Below are positions 7,992 through 16,355 of a DNA stretch of 64,000 bases, piece after piece (the first letter of the stretch is position 1; each line of letters begins with the position of its first letter). The notes under the pieces were generated by a model. The model was not told the origin of the DNA. It ran no database searches and saw only the letters and a program-made list of their open reading frames with translations. The stretch is from Pseudomonadota bacterium (lineage in GTDB: Bacteria; Pseudomonadota; Alphaproteobacteria; Rickettsiales; SXRF01): positions 1-64,000 of the forward strand of contig CAUJHR010000007.1 of assembly GCA_963205195.1 (NCBI GenBank), in the 5' to 3' direction. A program made the translations under genes and the position numbers.

Positions 7992-8171
7992 GAACTCTAC
8001 TGGTATGGGCAATCTACTTGCAATGAAGCTTCGGCATAATACTCACGGACTACAAAATCCGCATGCGGGATTTTGTGCTTTAGAACAAATCCCACTTGTG
8101 GATTTGTTGAGGCTACGCTGCGTTTATGCCACTTCATTGCTGTGCGCTTGCCGCATACCAGCGAGTTCTTA
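7992..8171 (+). repeat. Long hairpin element, family A (copy with inner palindromes)
   Basis: The outer arms GAACTCTACTGGTATG and CATACCAGCGAGTTC pair almost perfectly, and GCTTCGGCATAA/TTATGCC pair inside. Two further palindromes (ACAAAATCC.GGATTTTGT at 8052-8076 and AACAAATCC.GGATTTGTT at 8084-8108) replace the usual apical stem. It starts one base after the flgN-like stop and separates it from flgK. Confidence 0.75.
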
Positions 8172-8205
8172 GGAAAATTACTAATACTATAAATTAGGAC
8201 TTTTT

Positions 8206-10917
8206 ATGAGTTTAACACTTGCGCTGAATAACTCACTTTCGGGGCTTAATATAAACCGCCAATCACTGGCTGTGCTTTCGCAGAATATAGCCAACGCGAA
8301 TACGCAGGGCTATAGCCGTAAGATCATTGAGCAGGAATCACTGTATCTGGACGGCAACGGCGCGGGCGTCAGCATTAAGGATATTAGCCGCAAGGTAGAT
8401 GATTATCTTATTAAATCGGTGCGCGAGCAGACATCGCTGGTAGGGCAGGGTGATACGATAAATGATTATAATGACCGCATCCAGATTTTACTGGGAAAGC
8501 CGGGCGACCAAAGCAGTATTGATTCTAACATTGGAAGTTTTTTTAACGCGCTGCAATCACTGGCCCAGACACCGGAAAATTCATCACTGCGCGTTAATGC
8601 TGTAAATCTTGGCAAAACACTGGCTGGTCGCGTAAATGATTTGTCATCTGGCCTTAACGGTCTGCGCTTCCAGGCTGACCAGGACATAAATATCATGATC
8701 AGCTCTATCAATGCCGATATTAAGGAAATTGATAAGTTGAACAAGACAATAGGTAATGAAGCGGCTCTGGGTAAACCAACTGCCGAGCTTGAGGATAAGC
8801 GTGACGGGATGATACGTGACCTTTCCAGCTATCTGGATATTTCGGTATATAAAAAATCCACAGGTGAAGTGAATATAAGCACCAATACCGGACTTAGCCT
8901 GCTTGATGACAGCGTTTACCAGCTTTCATATAATGCTGCCAGTTCTGCTGATACTTTTGTAAATGATTCTTCCCTTTCGGCGCTTAATATTTACCGTCTT
9001 GATGAATCGGGTAATCCTATTGGTACGCCGAAAGTCCTGATATCACAGGGAACAAGCGCCAGCATAACCAGCAACATAAATAGCGGAACACTTGCCGGGC
9101 TTGTGCAAATGCGCGACAAGGATATACCAGCGATACTTACCCAGCTTGATAATTTAGCTGCAACTATCCGCGACCAGATGAATATAATACATAATAGCGG
9201 GACCGGTTTCCCCGGAGCACAAAGCCTGACGGGAACACACCTGCTGGTGGCTGATGATTACAGCCAGTGGAGTGGGAAAGTGCGTATTGCGGTTCTGGGC
9301 AGTGACGGTAAGCCTATCGTGTCGCCTTACGGGGATGAAACTGGTTTTAGGCCGCTTACGCTTGACCTCTCTACGCTTGATACTGGAACCGGGGCAGGGC
9401 AGCCCAACGTGCAGGGCATTATCAATGAAATAAACCGGACCCTGGGAACACCGCAGACCAAGGTTGAGCTTGGTAATATAAATAATATAAGCCTTGTATC
9501 CAATACCAAGAATATCCCAAATAATACCGGGCAGTTCAATTTCGATTTCAATATGGAAAATATATCGGGAAGCAACTCCAGCATATATATAACCGGGATG
9601 CAGGTTCTAGACAGCACCGGAAGTGCGCTTGCTACGCCGACATCTACAATGCCGGCAGTGAATCTGGCGGGAACTTACAGCACTATATCAGGCAGCAAGG
9701 CGCTTACCGTAAATATTTCGACTCCCAGCAACCTGAAAGTTGGCGATAAGGTTTATCTTTCTCCGCCATCGGGTGCGATAGACGGCATACCAACATCTGA
9801 TTTCGGCGGATTTTTTACGGTGACCTCGGTAAGCAGTACAAGCTTTACTGTTAATGTTGAAACAGCTGCAAGCGCTGGCGGATCATTCACTGTGGCCGGG
9901 CAAACCGCAACTCCCAAATATACCCAGATAGATGCCGGAACCTCGGTACGCACCAAGGAAAACGGCACGATAACCGCTGATTTAAGCGGCAACCTGGCCT
10001 CGCCATATTATACTATTAAAGTGAATGTTTCAGTTGATGACGGCAACGGTAATATATCCAGCTCGGTGATAAGTTACCAGGTCAATAACAATGATACCAA
10101 CATGATTAATGCCCGTTACGCGGCGTTAGCGGCAACCGGTGACGGCAAGCTGGTTTACCCGCAGACCGCGCAGGCGATGGCGCGTGCCACTTTGGTTGAT
10201 GAAAACGGAATTGAAATTTCCAAGGTCAATGGCGCTTATACAACCACTGTAGCCGGTTACCTGAAAATTGAAAGCGGCAGCTCAAGTAATTATATCTCTA
10301 TAGATTCGCTTAACAGCACAGAACTGGGCAAGCCAAATGACACGCCAAAAACCCCTGCAACCAACCGCGGGTTTTCGCATTTCTTCGGGCTTAATAACTT
10401 CTTCGTTGATGATGGTGATGCGCGGGTTGCAAAAACCGCAGGTAGTGCCGCATCGCTAAAGGTAGAATCTCGCCTTACAGCCAACCCTAACCTTATTGCG
10501 CTTGGTCAGCTTACTGCTGTTCCGCTGCCAAATGACCCGGCCAAGCCATCTACCTATACTTATGAGCGCACTATAGGTGATAATACCATAATAAGCGCCC
10601 TGGCGAAGCTCGGTATACAGGAAGTTAATTTCGCTGCAGCAGGCGGGCTGGGACAGACCAAGATACCTATAAGCTCTTATGCCGGCCAGATAATAGGCGC
10701 AGCGGCAACCAATGCAAATGCCTCGAAAACACTCAAAGAAAATGCCCAGACACTGCTTGACGGCTATAACCAGCGCTCGGATTCGATAAGCGGCGTGAAT
10801 CTTGATGAAGAACTCGCCAATACGGTTATTTACCAAAATGCCTATAGCGCATCGGCGAGGGTAATTACAGTGGTAAACTCCATGTTCGACACACTCTTAC
10901 AGGCAGCGGGTACATAA
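8206..10917 (+). CDS. flgK: Flagellar hook-associated protein 1, FlgK
   Basis: 903 residues, longer than typical FlgK (about 450-700). The N-terminal signature SLTLALNNSLSGLNINRQ and IANANTQGYSR and the C-terminal GVNLDEELANTVIYQNAYSASARVITVVNSMFDTLL are the conserved D0 helices. The middle is expanded by beta-rich, Ser/Thr/Gly-rich sequence; the part at about 480-570 (KVGDKVYL, FFTVTSVSSTSFTV) looks like a separate surface domain. FlgK joins the hook to the filament with FlgL. flgL follows 44 bases downstream. Confidence 0.92.
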   Translation: MSLTLALNNSLSGLNINRQSLAVLSQNIANANTQGYSRKIIEQESLYLDGNGAGVSIKDISRKVDDYLIKSVREQTSLVGQGDTINDYNDRIQILLGKPGDQSSIDSNIGSFFNALQSLAQTPENSSLRVNAVNLGKTLAGRVNDLSSGLNGLRFQADQDINIMISSINADIKEIDKLNKTIGNEAALGKPTAELEDKRDGMIRDLSSYLDISVYKKSTGEVNISTNTGLSLLDDSVYQLSYNAASSADTFVNDSSLSALNIYRLDESGNPIGTPKVLISQGTSASITSNINSGTLAGLVQMRDKDIPAILTQLDNLAATIRDQMNIIHNSGTGFPGAQSLTGTHLLVADDYSQWSGKVRIAVLGSDGKPIVSPYGDETGFRPLTLDLSTLDTGTGAGQPNVQGIINEINRTLGTPQTKVELGNINNISLVSNTKNIPNNTGQFNFDFNMENISGSNSSIYITGMQVLDSTGSALATPTSTMPAVNLAGTYSTISGSKALTVNISTPSNLKVGDKVYLSPPSGAIDGIPTSDFGGFFTVTSVSSTSFTVNVETAASAGGSFTVAGQTATPKYTQIDAGTSVRTKENGTITADLSGNLASPYYTIKVNVSVDDGNGNISSSVISYQVNNNDTNMINARYAALAATGDGKLVYPQTAQAMARATLVDENGIEISKVNGAYTTTVAGYLKIESGSSSNYISIDSLNSTELGKPNDTPKTPATNRGFSHFFGLNNFFVDDGDARVAKTAGSAASLKVESRLTANPNLIALGQLTAVPLPNDPAKPSTYTYERTIGDNTIISALAKLGIQEVNFAAAGGLGQTKIPISSYAGQIIGAAATNANASKTLKENAQTLLDGYNQRSDSISGVNLDEELANTVIYQNAYSASARVITVVNSMFDTLLQAAGT

Positions 10918-10961
10918 GCCATGGGTATATATAATAGTAATAATAAAATGGAGGCAATATT

Positions 10962-11873
10962 ATGTCGGTAGGACGCATCAGTACATACGCGCTGCACCAG
11001 ACGACGCTTAAGGATGCAAGCAAGGCACAAGTGAACCTTGCCGACTTGCAGCAGCAATTATCCAGCGGCGCTAAATCGCAGGATTTCGCAGGGCTTGGCG
11101 GCAATAAATCCGAGCAGTTCCTGCTTCTTGAAAATAAGATAGCCAAAACGGACCTGTATCTTGATAATAATACTATAGTCGGTACCCGCATCGACAGCAC
11201 TGACACCATACTTGGACAGGTGATCGACACCGCGACCAACCTTAAGAACCTGATCTCGCAGCGCCGCAACGCTGCTTCCAATACAGCTGCATTCCCGGAT
11301 TCGCTGAAGGGTGCTTGGCAGGCGCTGGTAAGCCAGCTCAATACCAGCTTGGAGGGGCGCTATATTTTTGGCGGCACGCGCACCGATACCCCGCCGGTAA
11401 ATTCCAAAGATTTTCCGACATTGCAGGAAGACGGGGTGCCTGATGACAATTATTATAACGGCAGCAAGCAAGACATTGCTGTACGTGCTGATGATAACAC
11501 AGAAATGACATATAATGTCCGGGCTGATGATTCCGGCATCCAGCAAATTTTTGCCGGGCTTGCCATGGCAATGAAAGGACATGACGAAGGTTCCGACGTT
11601 GACTTAAGTAAAGCTTATGATCTGGTAGAGCAGGGTTTGAACGGGGTTATAGCTACGCAATCTGTTGTCAACCAGAATAAAGTGGCACTTAATGACATAA
11701 ATACCAGGCACCAGTCATTTAAACTTTATTTTCAAGGGGTAAAAGAAGAAATAGGCAATGCCGACCTGGTGTCTGTATCTACCGAAGTTGCTATAAATCA
11801 AGGAATTTTACAAGCATCGTTCCAGGCGTTTGCCAAAATTAATTCCTTGAAGCTTTCAGATTTTTTACGTTAA
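10962..11873 (+). CDS. flgL: Flagellar hook-associated protein 3, FlgL
   Basis: 303 residues. The flagellin-like N-terminal helix (VGRISTYALHQTTLKDASKAQVNLADLQQQLSSGAKSQDFAGLG) and C-terminal helix (VSTEVAINQGILQASFQAFAKINSLKLSDFL) are the filament D0/D1 elements of FlgL. A GGAGG Shine-Dalgarno lies eight bases before the ATG. It follows flgK in the operon. Confidence 0.92.
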   Translation: MSVGRISTYALHQTTLKDASKAQVNLADLQQQLSSGAKSQDFAGLGGNKSEQFLLLENKIAKTDLYLDNNTIVGTRIDSTDTILGQVIDTATNLKNLISQRRNAASNTAAFPDSLKGAWQALVSQLNTSLEGRYIFGGTRTDTPPVNSKDFPTLQEDGVPDDNYYNGSKQDIAVRADDNTEMTYNVRADDSGIQQIFAGLAMAMKGHDEGSDVDLSKAYDLVEQGLNGVIATQSVVNQNKVALNDINTRHQSFKLYFQGVKEEIGNADLVSVSTEVAINQGILQASFQAFAKINSLKLSDFLR

Positions 11874-11934
11874 ACTAACAAAGTTGTGCTATTATAGTTC
11901 AATCGCGCGGCAAAAATATAAGGGGTAAAATACT

Positions 11935-12414
11935 ATGCTAAGCCAATCAGCGTTTTCTGCCGGAGCAATTAATCCGCACGCTTCCTTCCCTGAAACCATC
12001 CAATCGCGTTTTGGCGAGATATCGGTGGATATTTCCCGGGCTATAAGCTTTCCACGCGGCCTGCTGGGGATGCCTGATAAATCCAATTTCGTGCTTACAA
12101 ATTTCAACAGCCAGAAAATGGAACAATTCAAGCTATTGCAATCGCTTGATGAAACCCAGCTATCCTTTATTACTCTGCCGATTGCAGTAAAAAATAATAT
12201 AATAGCGGCTGAAGATATTTATGATGCGGCTGATAATCTCCAGATAGCACATGACGACCTGGTAGTTTTATTGATAGTTTCTGTGCACAGAAGCCCCGGC
12301 AGCGTGAAATTATCAGTAAATTCCCGTGCGCCATTGTTTCTGGATGTGAAGCATAAGTTCGGGACGCAATATGTCTTTCAAAACGACGCCTACAAGGTCC
12401 AACACAGTATATAG
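11935..12414 (+). CDS. fliW: FliW-type flagellar assembly factor
   Basis: 159 residues. The FliW core is recognisable: SRFGEISVDISRAISFPRGLLGMPD (family: FG.i.v..e..i.F..Gl.Gf.d), the middle LLIVSVHRSPGSVKLSVNSRAPLFLD and the terminal QNDAYKVQHSI. In other bacteria FliW binds flagellin and antagonises CsrA to set flagellin synthesis. The start has AAGGGG nine bases upstream. It closes the flagellar block. Confidence 0.82.
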   Translation: MLSQSAFSAGAINPHASFPETIQSRFGEISVDISRAISFPRGLLGMPDKSNFVLTNFNSQKMEQFKLLQSLDETQLSFITLPIAVKNNIIAAEDIYDAADNLQIAHDDLVVLLIVSVHRSPGSVKLSVNSRAPLFLDVKHKFGTQYVFQNDAYKVQHSI

Positions 12415-12510
12415 GCTTTTCATTTAGCCCTGCACTTTGTTATCCTTCGGCTCGTGTATTAGTTATACACGTCGCCTCGGCTGCCTAGTGCAGAACTAAA
12501 GCAAAAGCCT
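12413..12510 (+). repeat. Long hairpin element, family A
   Basis: Left arm AGGCTTTTCATTTAG...TGCAC and right arm GTGCAGAACTAAAGCAAAAGCCT pair; the apical stem is GTGTAT (12454-12459) with ATACAC (12465-12470), followed by the family motif CCTCGGCTGCCTAG. It begins on the fliW stop codon. Confidence 0.75.
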
Positions 12511-12768
12511 CTATGCCCGAGTCCATACCCATCGCTTTGCTTTGTTCCCCATGATTGCGAGCGTAGCGAAGCAATCCAGATATTGTCATCCCGGCGAAGG
12601 CCGGGAATCCATGCTGGAATTTATTTTATACATGGATACCGCCCTACAGCGGGTATGACGCGTCGTAAATTTCCTTAAAATATCGCTAGACCATTGGTAA
12701 ATTCACGCTAAAATCCCGCGAGATTACTGATATCCGGGAATAGTTATTTACATAAGGAACAATAAGAA
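12511..12768. other. Gene-free stretch with repeats upstream of the deoxyhypusine-synthase homologue
   Basis: After the family A hairpin come a short palindrome (GATTGC...GCAATC, 12551-12575) and a REP-like element (12583-12657). The last 110 bases are AT-rich and lead to AAGGAAC, the probable Shine-Dalgarno of the next gene. I see no clear -10/-35 pair and no coding potential. Confidence 0.6.
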
Positions 12769-13821
12769 ATGAAACAAACCACCAAGAAGAAACCGACACT
12801 CAAACAGCAGATGCTCTCCAAGCCAGTCAAGCATATCGACATCACTTCGTTCGATGCCCGCCCGATCATCGACCAGATGGCCAACATGTCGTTTACCTCG
12901 CGTGATCTGGCAAAGGCCACCGAGATATATAACATGATGCTGGCTGATAAGAAATGCTCGATCTTTTTGACGCTTGCCGGGTCGACTTCCGCTGGCGGCT
13001 GCATGAAGCTATACGCTGACCTGATCAAAAACAACATGGTGGATGCGATTGTGGCAACAGGGGCATCTATCGTGGATATGGATTTCTTCGAGGCGCTTGG
13101 TTTCAAGCATTACCAGGGCAGCCCGTTCGTTGATGACAAGCATTTGCGCGATAATTATATAGACCGCATTTATGACACTTACATTGACGAAGAAGAACTA
13201 CAGCATTGCGACCATACCATTAAAAAGATCGCGGATTCACTAAAGCCGGGGGCTTATTCCTCGCGTGCCTTCATAAGGGAGATGGGAAAGTGGCTAACCA
13301 AGAATGCCAAGAAAAAAGATTCGCTGGTGCAGCTTGCCTATGAGCATAACGTGCCGATCTTCTGCCCGGCATTTACCGACTCCTCGGCTGGTTTTGGTCT
13401 GGTCGTGCACCAGGCTGAGCGCAAGAAAGCCAAAAAGCCATACATGACGATTGATTCAATCGCGGATTTCCACGAGCTGACCGATATAAAGATCAAAGCG
13501 GGGACAACCGGGCTTTTGATGGTTGGCGGCGGTGTACCTAAGAATTTCGTGCAGGATACGGTAGTATGTGCGGAAATACTGGGCGAAGAAGTGGACATGC
13601 ATAAATACGCTGTGCAGCTTACGGTTGCTGATTCGCGAGATGGTGCATGCAGCTCCAGTACCTTGAAGGAAGCCTGCTCATGGGGCAAAGTAGATACTGC
13701 TTATGAGCAGATGGTGTATGCTGAAGCAGGAAGCGTTCTGCCGCTTCTGGCTTCTGATGCCTACCATCGCGGCCACTGGAAAAAACGTGCAAAACGCAAC
13801 TTCGCTAAGATGTTTGCTTGA
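12769..13821 (+). CDS. Deoxyhypusine synthase-family protein
   Basis: 350 residues, the length of eukaryotic and archaeal deoxyhypusine synthase. The family landmarks are TLAGSTSAGG (about 68-77), ATGASIVDMD, PIFCPAFTDSSAGFGL, GGGVPKNFVQDT, DGACSSSTLKEACSWGKVDT and the C-terminal PLLASDAYHR. The catalytic Lys corresponds to Lys307 in SWGKV. Bacteria lack eIF5A, so this homologue is expected to act on small polyamines (for example homospermidine formation or an aminopropyl-type transfer using NAD) rather than on a protein. Arginine-related genes lie downstream. Confidence 0.85.
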   Translation: MKQTTKKKPTLKQQMLSKPVKHIDITSFDARPIIDQMANMSFTSRDLAKATEIYNMMLADKKCSIFLTLAGSTSAGGCMKLYADLIKNNMVDAIVATGASIVDMDFFEALGFKHYQGSPFVDDKHLRDNYIDRIYDTYIDEEELQHCDHTIKKIADSLKPGAYSSRAFIREMGKWLTKNAKKKDSLVQLAYEHNVPIFCPAFTDSSAGFGLVVHQAERKKAKKPYMTIDSIADFHELTDIKIKAGTTGLLMVGGGVPKNFVQDTVVCAEILGEEVDMHKYAVQLTVADSRDGACSSSTLKEACSWGKVDTAYEQMVYAEAGSVLPLLASDAYHRGHWKKRAKRNFAKMFA

Positions 13822-13824
13822 TTT

Positions 13825-13853
13825 TGTATATTTTTCCAATATACTAATATAAT
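13825..13853 (+). promoter_or_regulatory. Promoter and operator of the brnTA module
   Basis: TTGTAT (13825-13830), 17-base spacer, TATAAT (13848-13853). Within the spacer is a perfect inverted repeat GTATATT-N5-AATATAC (13826-13844), a likely BrnA autorepression site. The -10 box directly abuts the annotated brnT ATG. Confidence 0.7.
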
Positions 13854-14165
13854 ATGCATAAAAAGATTTTGCAGCTGTTATTAAGTTTTGAGTGGGATAG
13901 CTCAAATCAACATAAAAGCTGGAAAAAGCACGGTATCACACAGCAGGAAGCCGAGCAGGTTTTTATGTGTGACCATATATTGGTGTATGATGATGAGAAA
14001 CATTCTAATGTTGAAGCCCGTTATTATTTGTTAGGTGAAACGCAGGAAAGTAAAAAGCTTTTCGTTGTTTTTACAGTTCGCAGCAATAAGGTAAGGATAG
14101 TTTCCGCCAGGGCTATGAGTAGAGGGGAAAGGAAGATTTATGAAAAGCAAGAAGCCGATTCCTGA
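13854..14165 (+). CDS. brnT: BrnT-family ribonuclease toxin
   Basis: 103 residues from the first ATG. Typical BrnT features: FEWDSSNQHKSWKKHGITQQEAEQVF (family FEWD..K...N..KHG..F.EA), YYLLGET, and VRIVSARAMSRGERKIYE (family RIISAR.A...ER..Y). BrnT is a RelE-fold endoribonuclease neutralised by BrnA. The -10 box ends at the base before this ATG, so a transcript from it would start after the ATG; translation may instead begin at the in-frame TTG at 13869, giving a more usual N-terminus near FEWD. It overlaps brnA by 26 bases. Confidence 0.85.
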   Translation: MHKKILQLLLSFEWDSSNQHKSWKKHGITQQEAEQVFMCDHILVYDDEKHSNVEARYYLLGETQESKKLFVVFTVRSNKVRIVSARAMSRGERKIYEKQEADS

Positions 14166-14424
14166 ATTTAAAGCTGAGGAAGCAGAATTTAAATTTTGGG
14201 AAAAACATGATAGCACGGATTATCTGGATTGGGATAAAGCTAAGAAGGCTGTGTTTCCGAATCTAAAACCGTCTTCGCAGACTATTTCCCTGCGCCTTCC
14301 AATTGCAATGCTTGAAGACATAAAAATTATGGCCAATAAGCGAGATGTGCCGTATCAGTCATTGATGAAAGTTATTATTGCAGATGCTATTGCCCGGGAA
14401 AGACAGACAAATAAAGGGAAATGA
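14140..14424 (+). CDS. brnA: BrnA-family antitoxin
   Basis: 94 residues. The N-terminal part (PEFKAEEAEFKFWEKHDSTDYLDWDKAK) binds the toxin in the family, and the C-terminal SLRLPIAMLEDIKIMANKRDVPYQSLMKVIIADAI is a ribbon-helix-helix DNA-binding domain. It overlaps the toxin gene, as is usual for toxin-first BrnTA, and probably represses through the inverted repeat at 13826-13844. Its stop is one base before the argD start. Confidence 0.88.
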   Translation: MKSKKPIPEFKAEEAEFKFWEKHDSTDYLDWDKAKKAVFPNLKPSSQTISLRLPIAMLEDIKIMANKRDVPYQSLMKVIIADAIARERQTNKGK

Positions 14425-14425
14425 T

Positions 14426-15754
14426 ATGAAAAAAAAAGTTACTGGAAAAAAAACTATTGCAGCAATAGGTCATAACTCCAAGGCAAAGGCAGCTGTGCCA
14501 AAAGTTACGGCAATAAAGAAAAAGCCAGTGACGGCGAAAACCAAGGCGCTGCTTGCCAAGGGAAAAAAATATTATTCGCTTGCTTACAAGCCGCGGGAAA
14601 TGATAGTGGCGCGGGGTGAAGGAGTGAAAATATGGGATACTGACGGCAATGAATATATTGATTTCGGAGCCGGAATATCTGTGACCAGCCTTGGTCACCA
14701 TAATAAAAAACTGGTGGCGGCGCTTGTCGCGCAGGCTAAAAATATCTGGCATACCAGCAATATATTTTTTACTGAACCTGCCGTTTCGCTTGCAGAAGAA
14801 TTATGTGTAGCTTCAAAATTCGCCAAGAGGGTGTTCATCACCAATTCAGGCGCGGAAGCTAATGAGGCAGCGATCAAGCTTGCGCGTAAATATGCCGCTG
14901 ATAAAGGCCAGCCGCCTGAGAAACGTGAGATAATAACTTTCATCGGCTCATTTCACGGGCGCACTCTGGCAACTATTACTGCAACTGCACAGCCGAAATA
15001 CCAGGCCGGGTTCGAACCGCTGCCGGGCGGGTTTACTTATGTAAAATTCAATGATTTCGCGGCGATAGAAGCGGCTATAAGCGATAAAACATGTGCGGTA
15101 TTGCTTGAAGTGGTGCAGGGCGAGGGCGGGGTCACTCCGGTTGCACCGGGATTCCTGAAACATATTCAGGAACTTTGCCACAAGCATGATGCGCTTTTGA
15201 TGCTCGACCAGGTGCAGGATGGGATGATGCGTACCGGGAAATTATTTTCGCATTTTGCCGAAGCGGGAGTAAAACCAGATGTGGTGACTCTTGCAAAAGC
15301 GCTGGGCGGCGGAATACCAATTGGTGCGATGCTAGCTGGTGAAAAAGTGGAAAATACCTTCCAGTTCGGAAGCCACGGCTCGACTTTCGGCGGCAATCCG
15401 CTAGCGTGCGCGGTTGCGCGGGTGGTGCTTAAAACGCTCCAGTCAGCAGAGCTTTCCAAAAATGTGGCGGCGCGCAGCAAGCAGATTTTCGCAGCTCTTA
15501 AAGATATAAATAAACGCCACGGGATTTTTGCTGAAATACGCGGGCGCGGTCTGATGATAGGCGCAGAGTTGAAACCGGAATATCACGGAAAAGCTGGCGA
15601 CCTCGCAGAGCTTGCTCGCAAGCATGGTGTGCTGGTGTTGCAGGCCGGGCCGAACGTGATGCGCCTGCTGCCGCCGCTTGTCATCAAGGAAGTGGAGCTT
15701 GCACAGGGTATTAAACGCTTTGAAGCGGCGATTTCTGAATTTACAGGAAAATAG
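14426..15754 (+). CDS. argD: Acetylornithine/succinylornithine aminotransferase
   Basis: 442 residues from the ATG at 14426 (GGGAAA upstream). A Lys/Ala-rich N-terminal extension of about 45 residues precedes the class III PLP aminotransferase. Landmarks: NSGAEANEAAIKLARKYA, SFHGRTLATITATAQPKYQ, the cofactor Asp261 in LMLDQVQDG (most relatives have DEVQ, so Glu is Gln262 here) and the Schiff-base Lys291 in TLAKALGGG. The enzyme makes N-acetylornithine or works in arginine succinyl catabolism (AstC). The nearby astA favours a catabolic or dual role. Confidence 0.88.
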   Translation: MKKKVTGKKTIAAIGHNSKAKAAVPKVTAIKKKPVTAKTKALLAKGKKYYSLAYKPREMIVARGEGVKIWDTDGNEYIDFGAGISVTSLGHHNKKLVAALVAQAKNIWHTSNIFFTEPAVSLAEELCVASKFAKRVFITNSGAEANEAAIKLARKYAADKGQPPEKREIITFIGSFHGRTLATITATAQPKYQAGFEPLPGGFTYVKFNDFAAIEAAISDKTCAVLLEVVQGEGGVTPVAPGFLKHIQELCHKHDALLMLDQVQDGMMRTGKLFSHFAEAGVKPDVVTLAKALGGGIPIGAMLAGEKVENTFQFGSHGSTFGGNPLACAVARVVLKTLQSAELSKNVAARSKQIFAALKDINKRHGIFAEIRGRGLMIGAELKPEYHGKAGDLAELARKHGVLVLQAGPNVMRLLPPLVIKEVELAQGIKRFEAAISEFTGK

Positions 15755-15759
15755 CCCCC

Positions 15760-15795
15760 TTGTTTTTGGTGCGGATTTGGTGTATAATTGCACCA
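15760..15795 (+). promoter_or_regulatory. parDE promoter with operator-like inverted repeat
   Basis: TTGTTT (15760-15765), 17-base spacer, extended TG-TATAAT (15781-15788). The -10 is embedded in an inverted repeat TGGTG-N8-CACCA (15778-15795), a good place for ParD autorepression. Confidence 0.7.
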
Positions 15796-15817
15796 TATAA
15801 GCTCCAAAGGAGGTTGT

Positions 15818-16069
15818 ATGGTAAGGCAGAGCATTTCATTTACTGCACCAAATGATAAGTGGCTGAATTCGCTTGTTGAAAGCGAAGAATATTCCAGCAA
15901 AAGCGAAGTGGTGAATGATCTCATCCGTAAAGCGCGGGAGCGGCAGGAACAGCTTGATAAGTTAAGGGCTAAACTTATTAGAGCAGAAAAAAGCGGTTTT
16001 ACGAATCTGACTATGGATGAAATCAGGGAAAAAGCCAGAGAAGAATTAAGACGTAATGGCGAATTATAA
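15818..16069 (+). CDS. parD: ParD-family antitoxin
   Basis: 83 residues from the ATG at 15818, chosen because a near-perfect AAAGGAGG lies six bases upstream; an earlier in-frame ATG at 15788 overlaps the promoter. The ribbon-helix-helix region VRQSISFTAPNDKWLNSLVESEEYSSKSEVVNDLIRKAR matches type II ParD; the C-terminal half is a charged toxin-binding helix. The toxin gene downstream overlaps by 14 bases and is disrupted, so this may now be an orphan antitoxin. Confidence 0.88.
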   Translation: MVRQSISFTAPNDKWLNSLVESEEYSSKSEVVNDLIRKARERQEQLDKLRAKLIRAEKSGFTNLTMDEIREKAREELRRNGEL

Positions 16070-16346
16070 GATTACTGAGCGAGCAGAATTCGATCTCATA
16101 AGAATTTACCAGCATGGCGTTCGTAATTATGGACTGACTAAAGCGGATATATATTATGATGCGTTTCTCGAGCGCTTTGAAGAAATAGCCAGTAATCCTT
16201 ATTTGTATCAATCCGCGGATAATATCAGCTAAGGCTACAGGCGCAGCGTATGCGGGGTTGATAGTATTTTTTACCGTGTTATTGATGGTGTGGTGGAGAT
16301 AATTGCCATAGTAGGGCAACAGGATATTGAAAATATTATTGAATAG
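16056..16346 (+). pseudogene. parE: ParE-family toxin interrupted by an in-frame stop
   Basis: ATG 16056 opens a ParE-like frame (YKITERAEFDLIRIYQHG..., ERFEEIASNPYLYQSAD) that stops at TAA 16230-16232 after 58 codons. Directly after this stop and in the same frame, 37 more codons give GYRRSVCGVDSIFYRVID and IIAIVGQQDIENII, the conserved C-terminal half of ParE, up to TAG at 16344-16346. A full-length toxin would have 95 residues, so a single nonsense substitution explains the interruption. The lost half contains the conserved Arg region. Confidence 0.88.
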
Positions 16347-16355
16347 GTATTTATT

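Noticed and set aside
8006-8022. Second sigma-54-like site (GG-N10-GC) before flgK
   Set aside because: It lies in the arm of a family A hairpin, lacks the full TGGCAC block, and is explained by the repeat.
15788-15817. Longer ParD N-terminus from ATG 15788
   Set aside because: It would overlap the -10 box and lies before the strong AAAGGAGG site, so ATG 15818 is the start.
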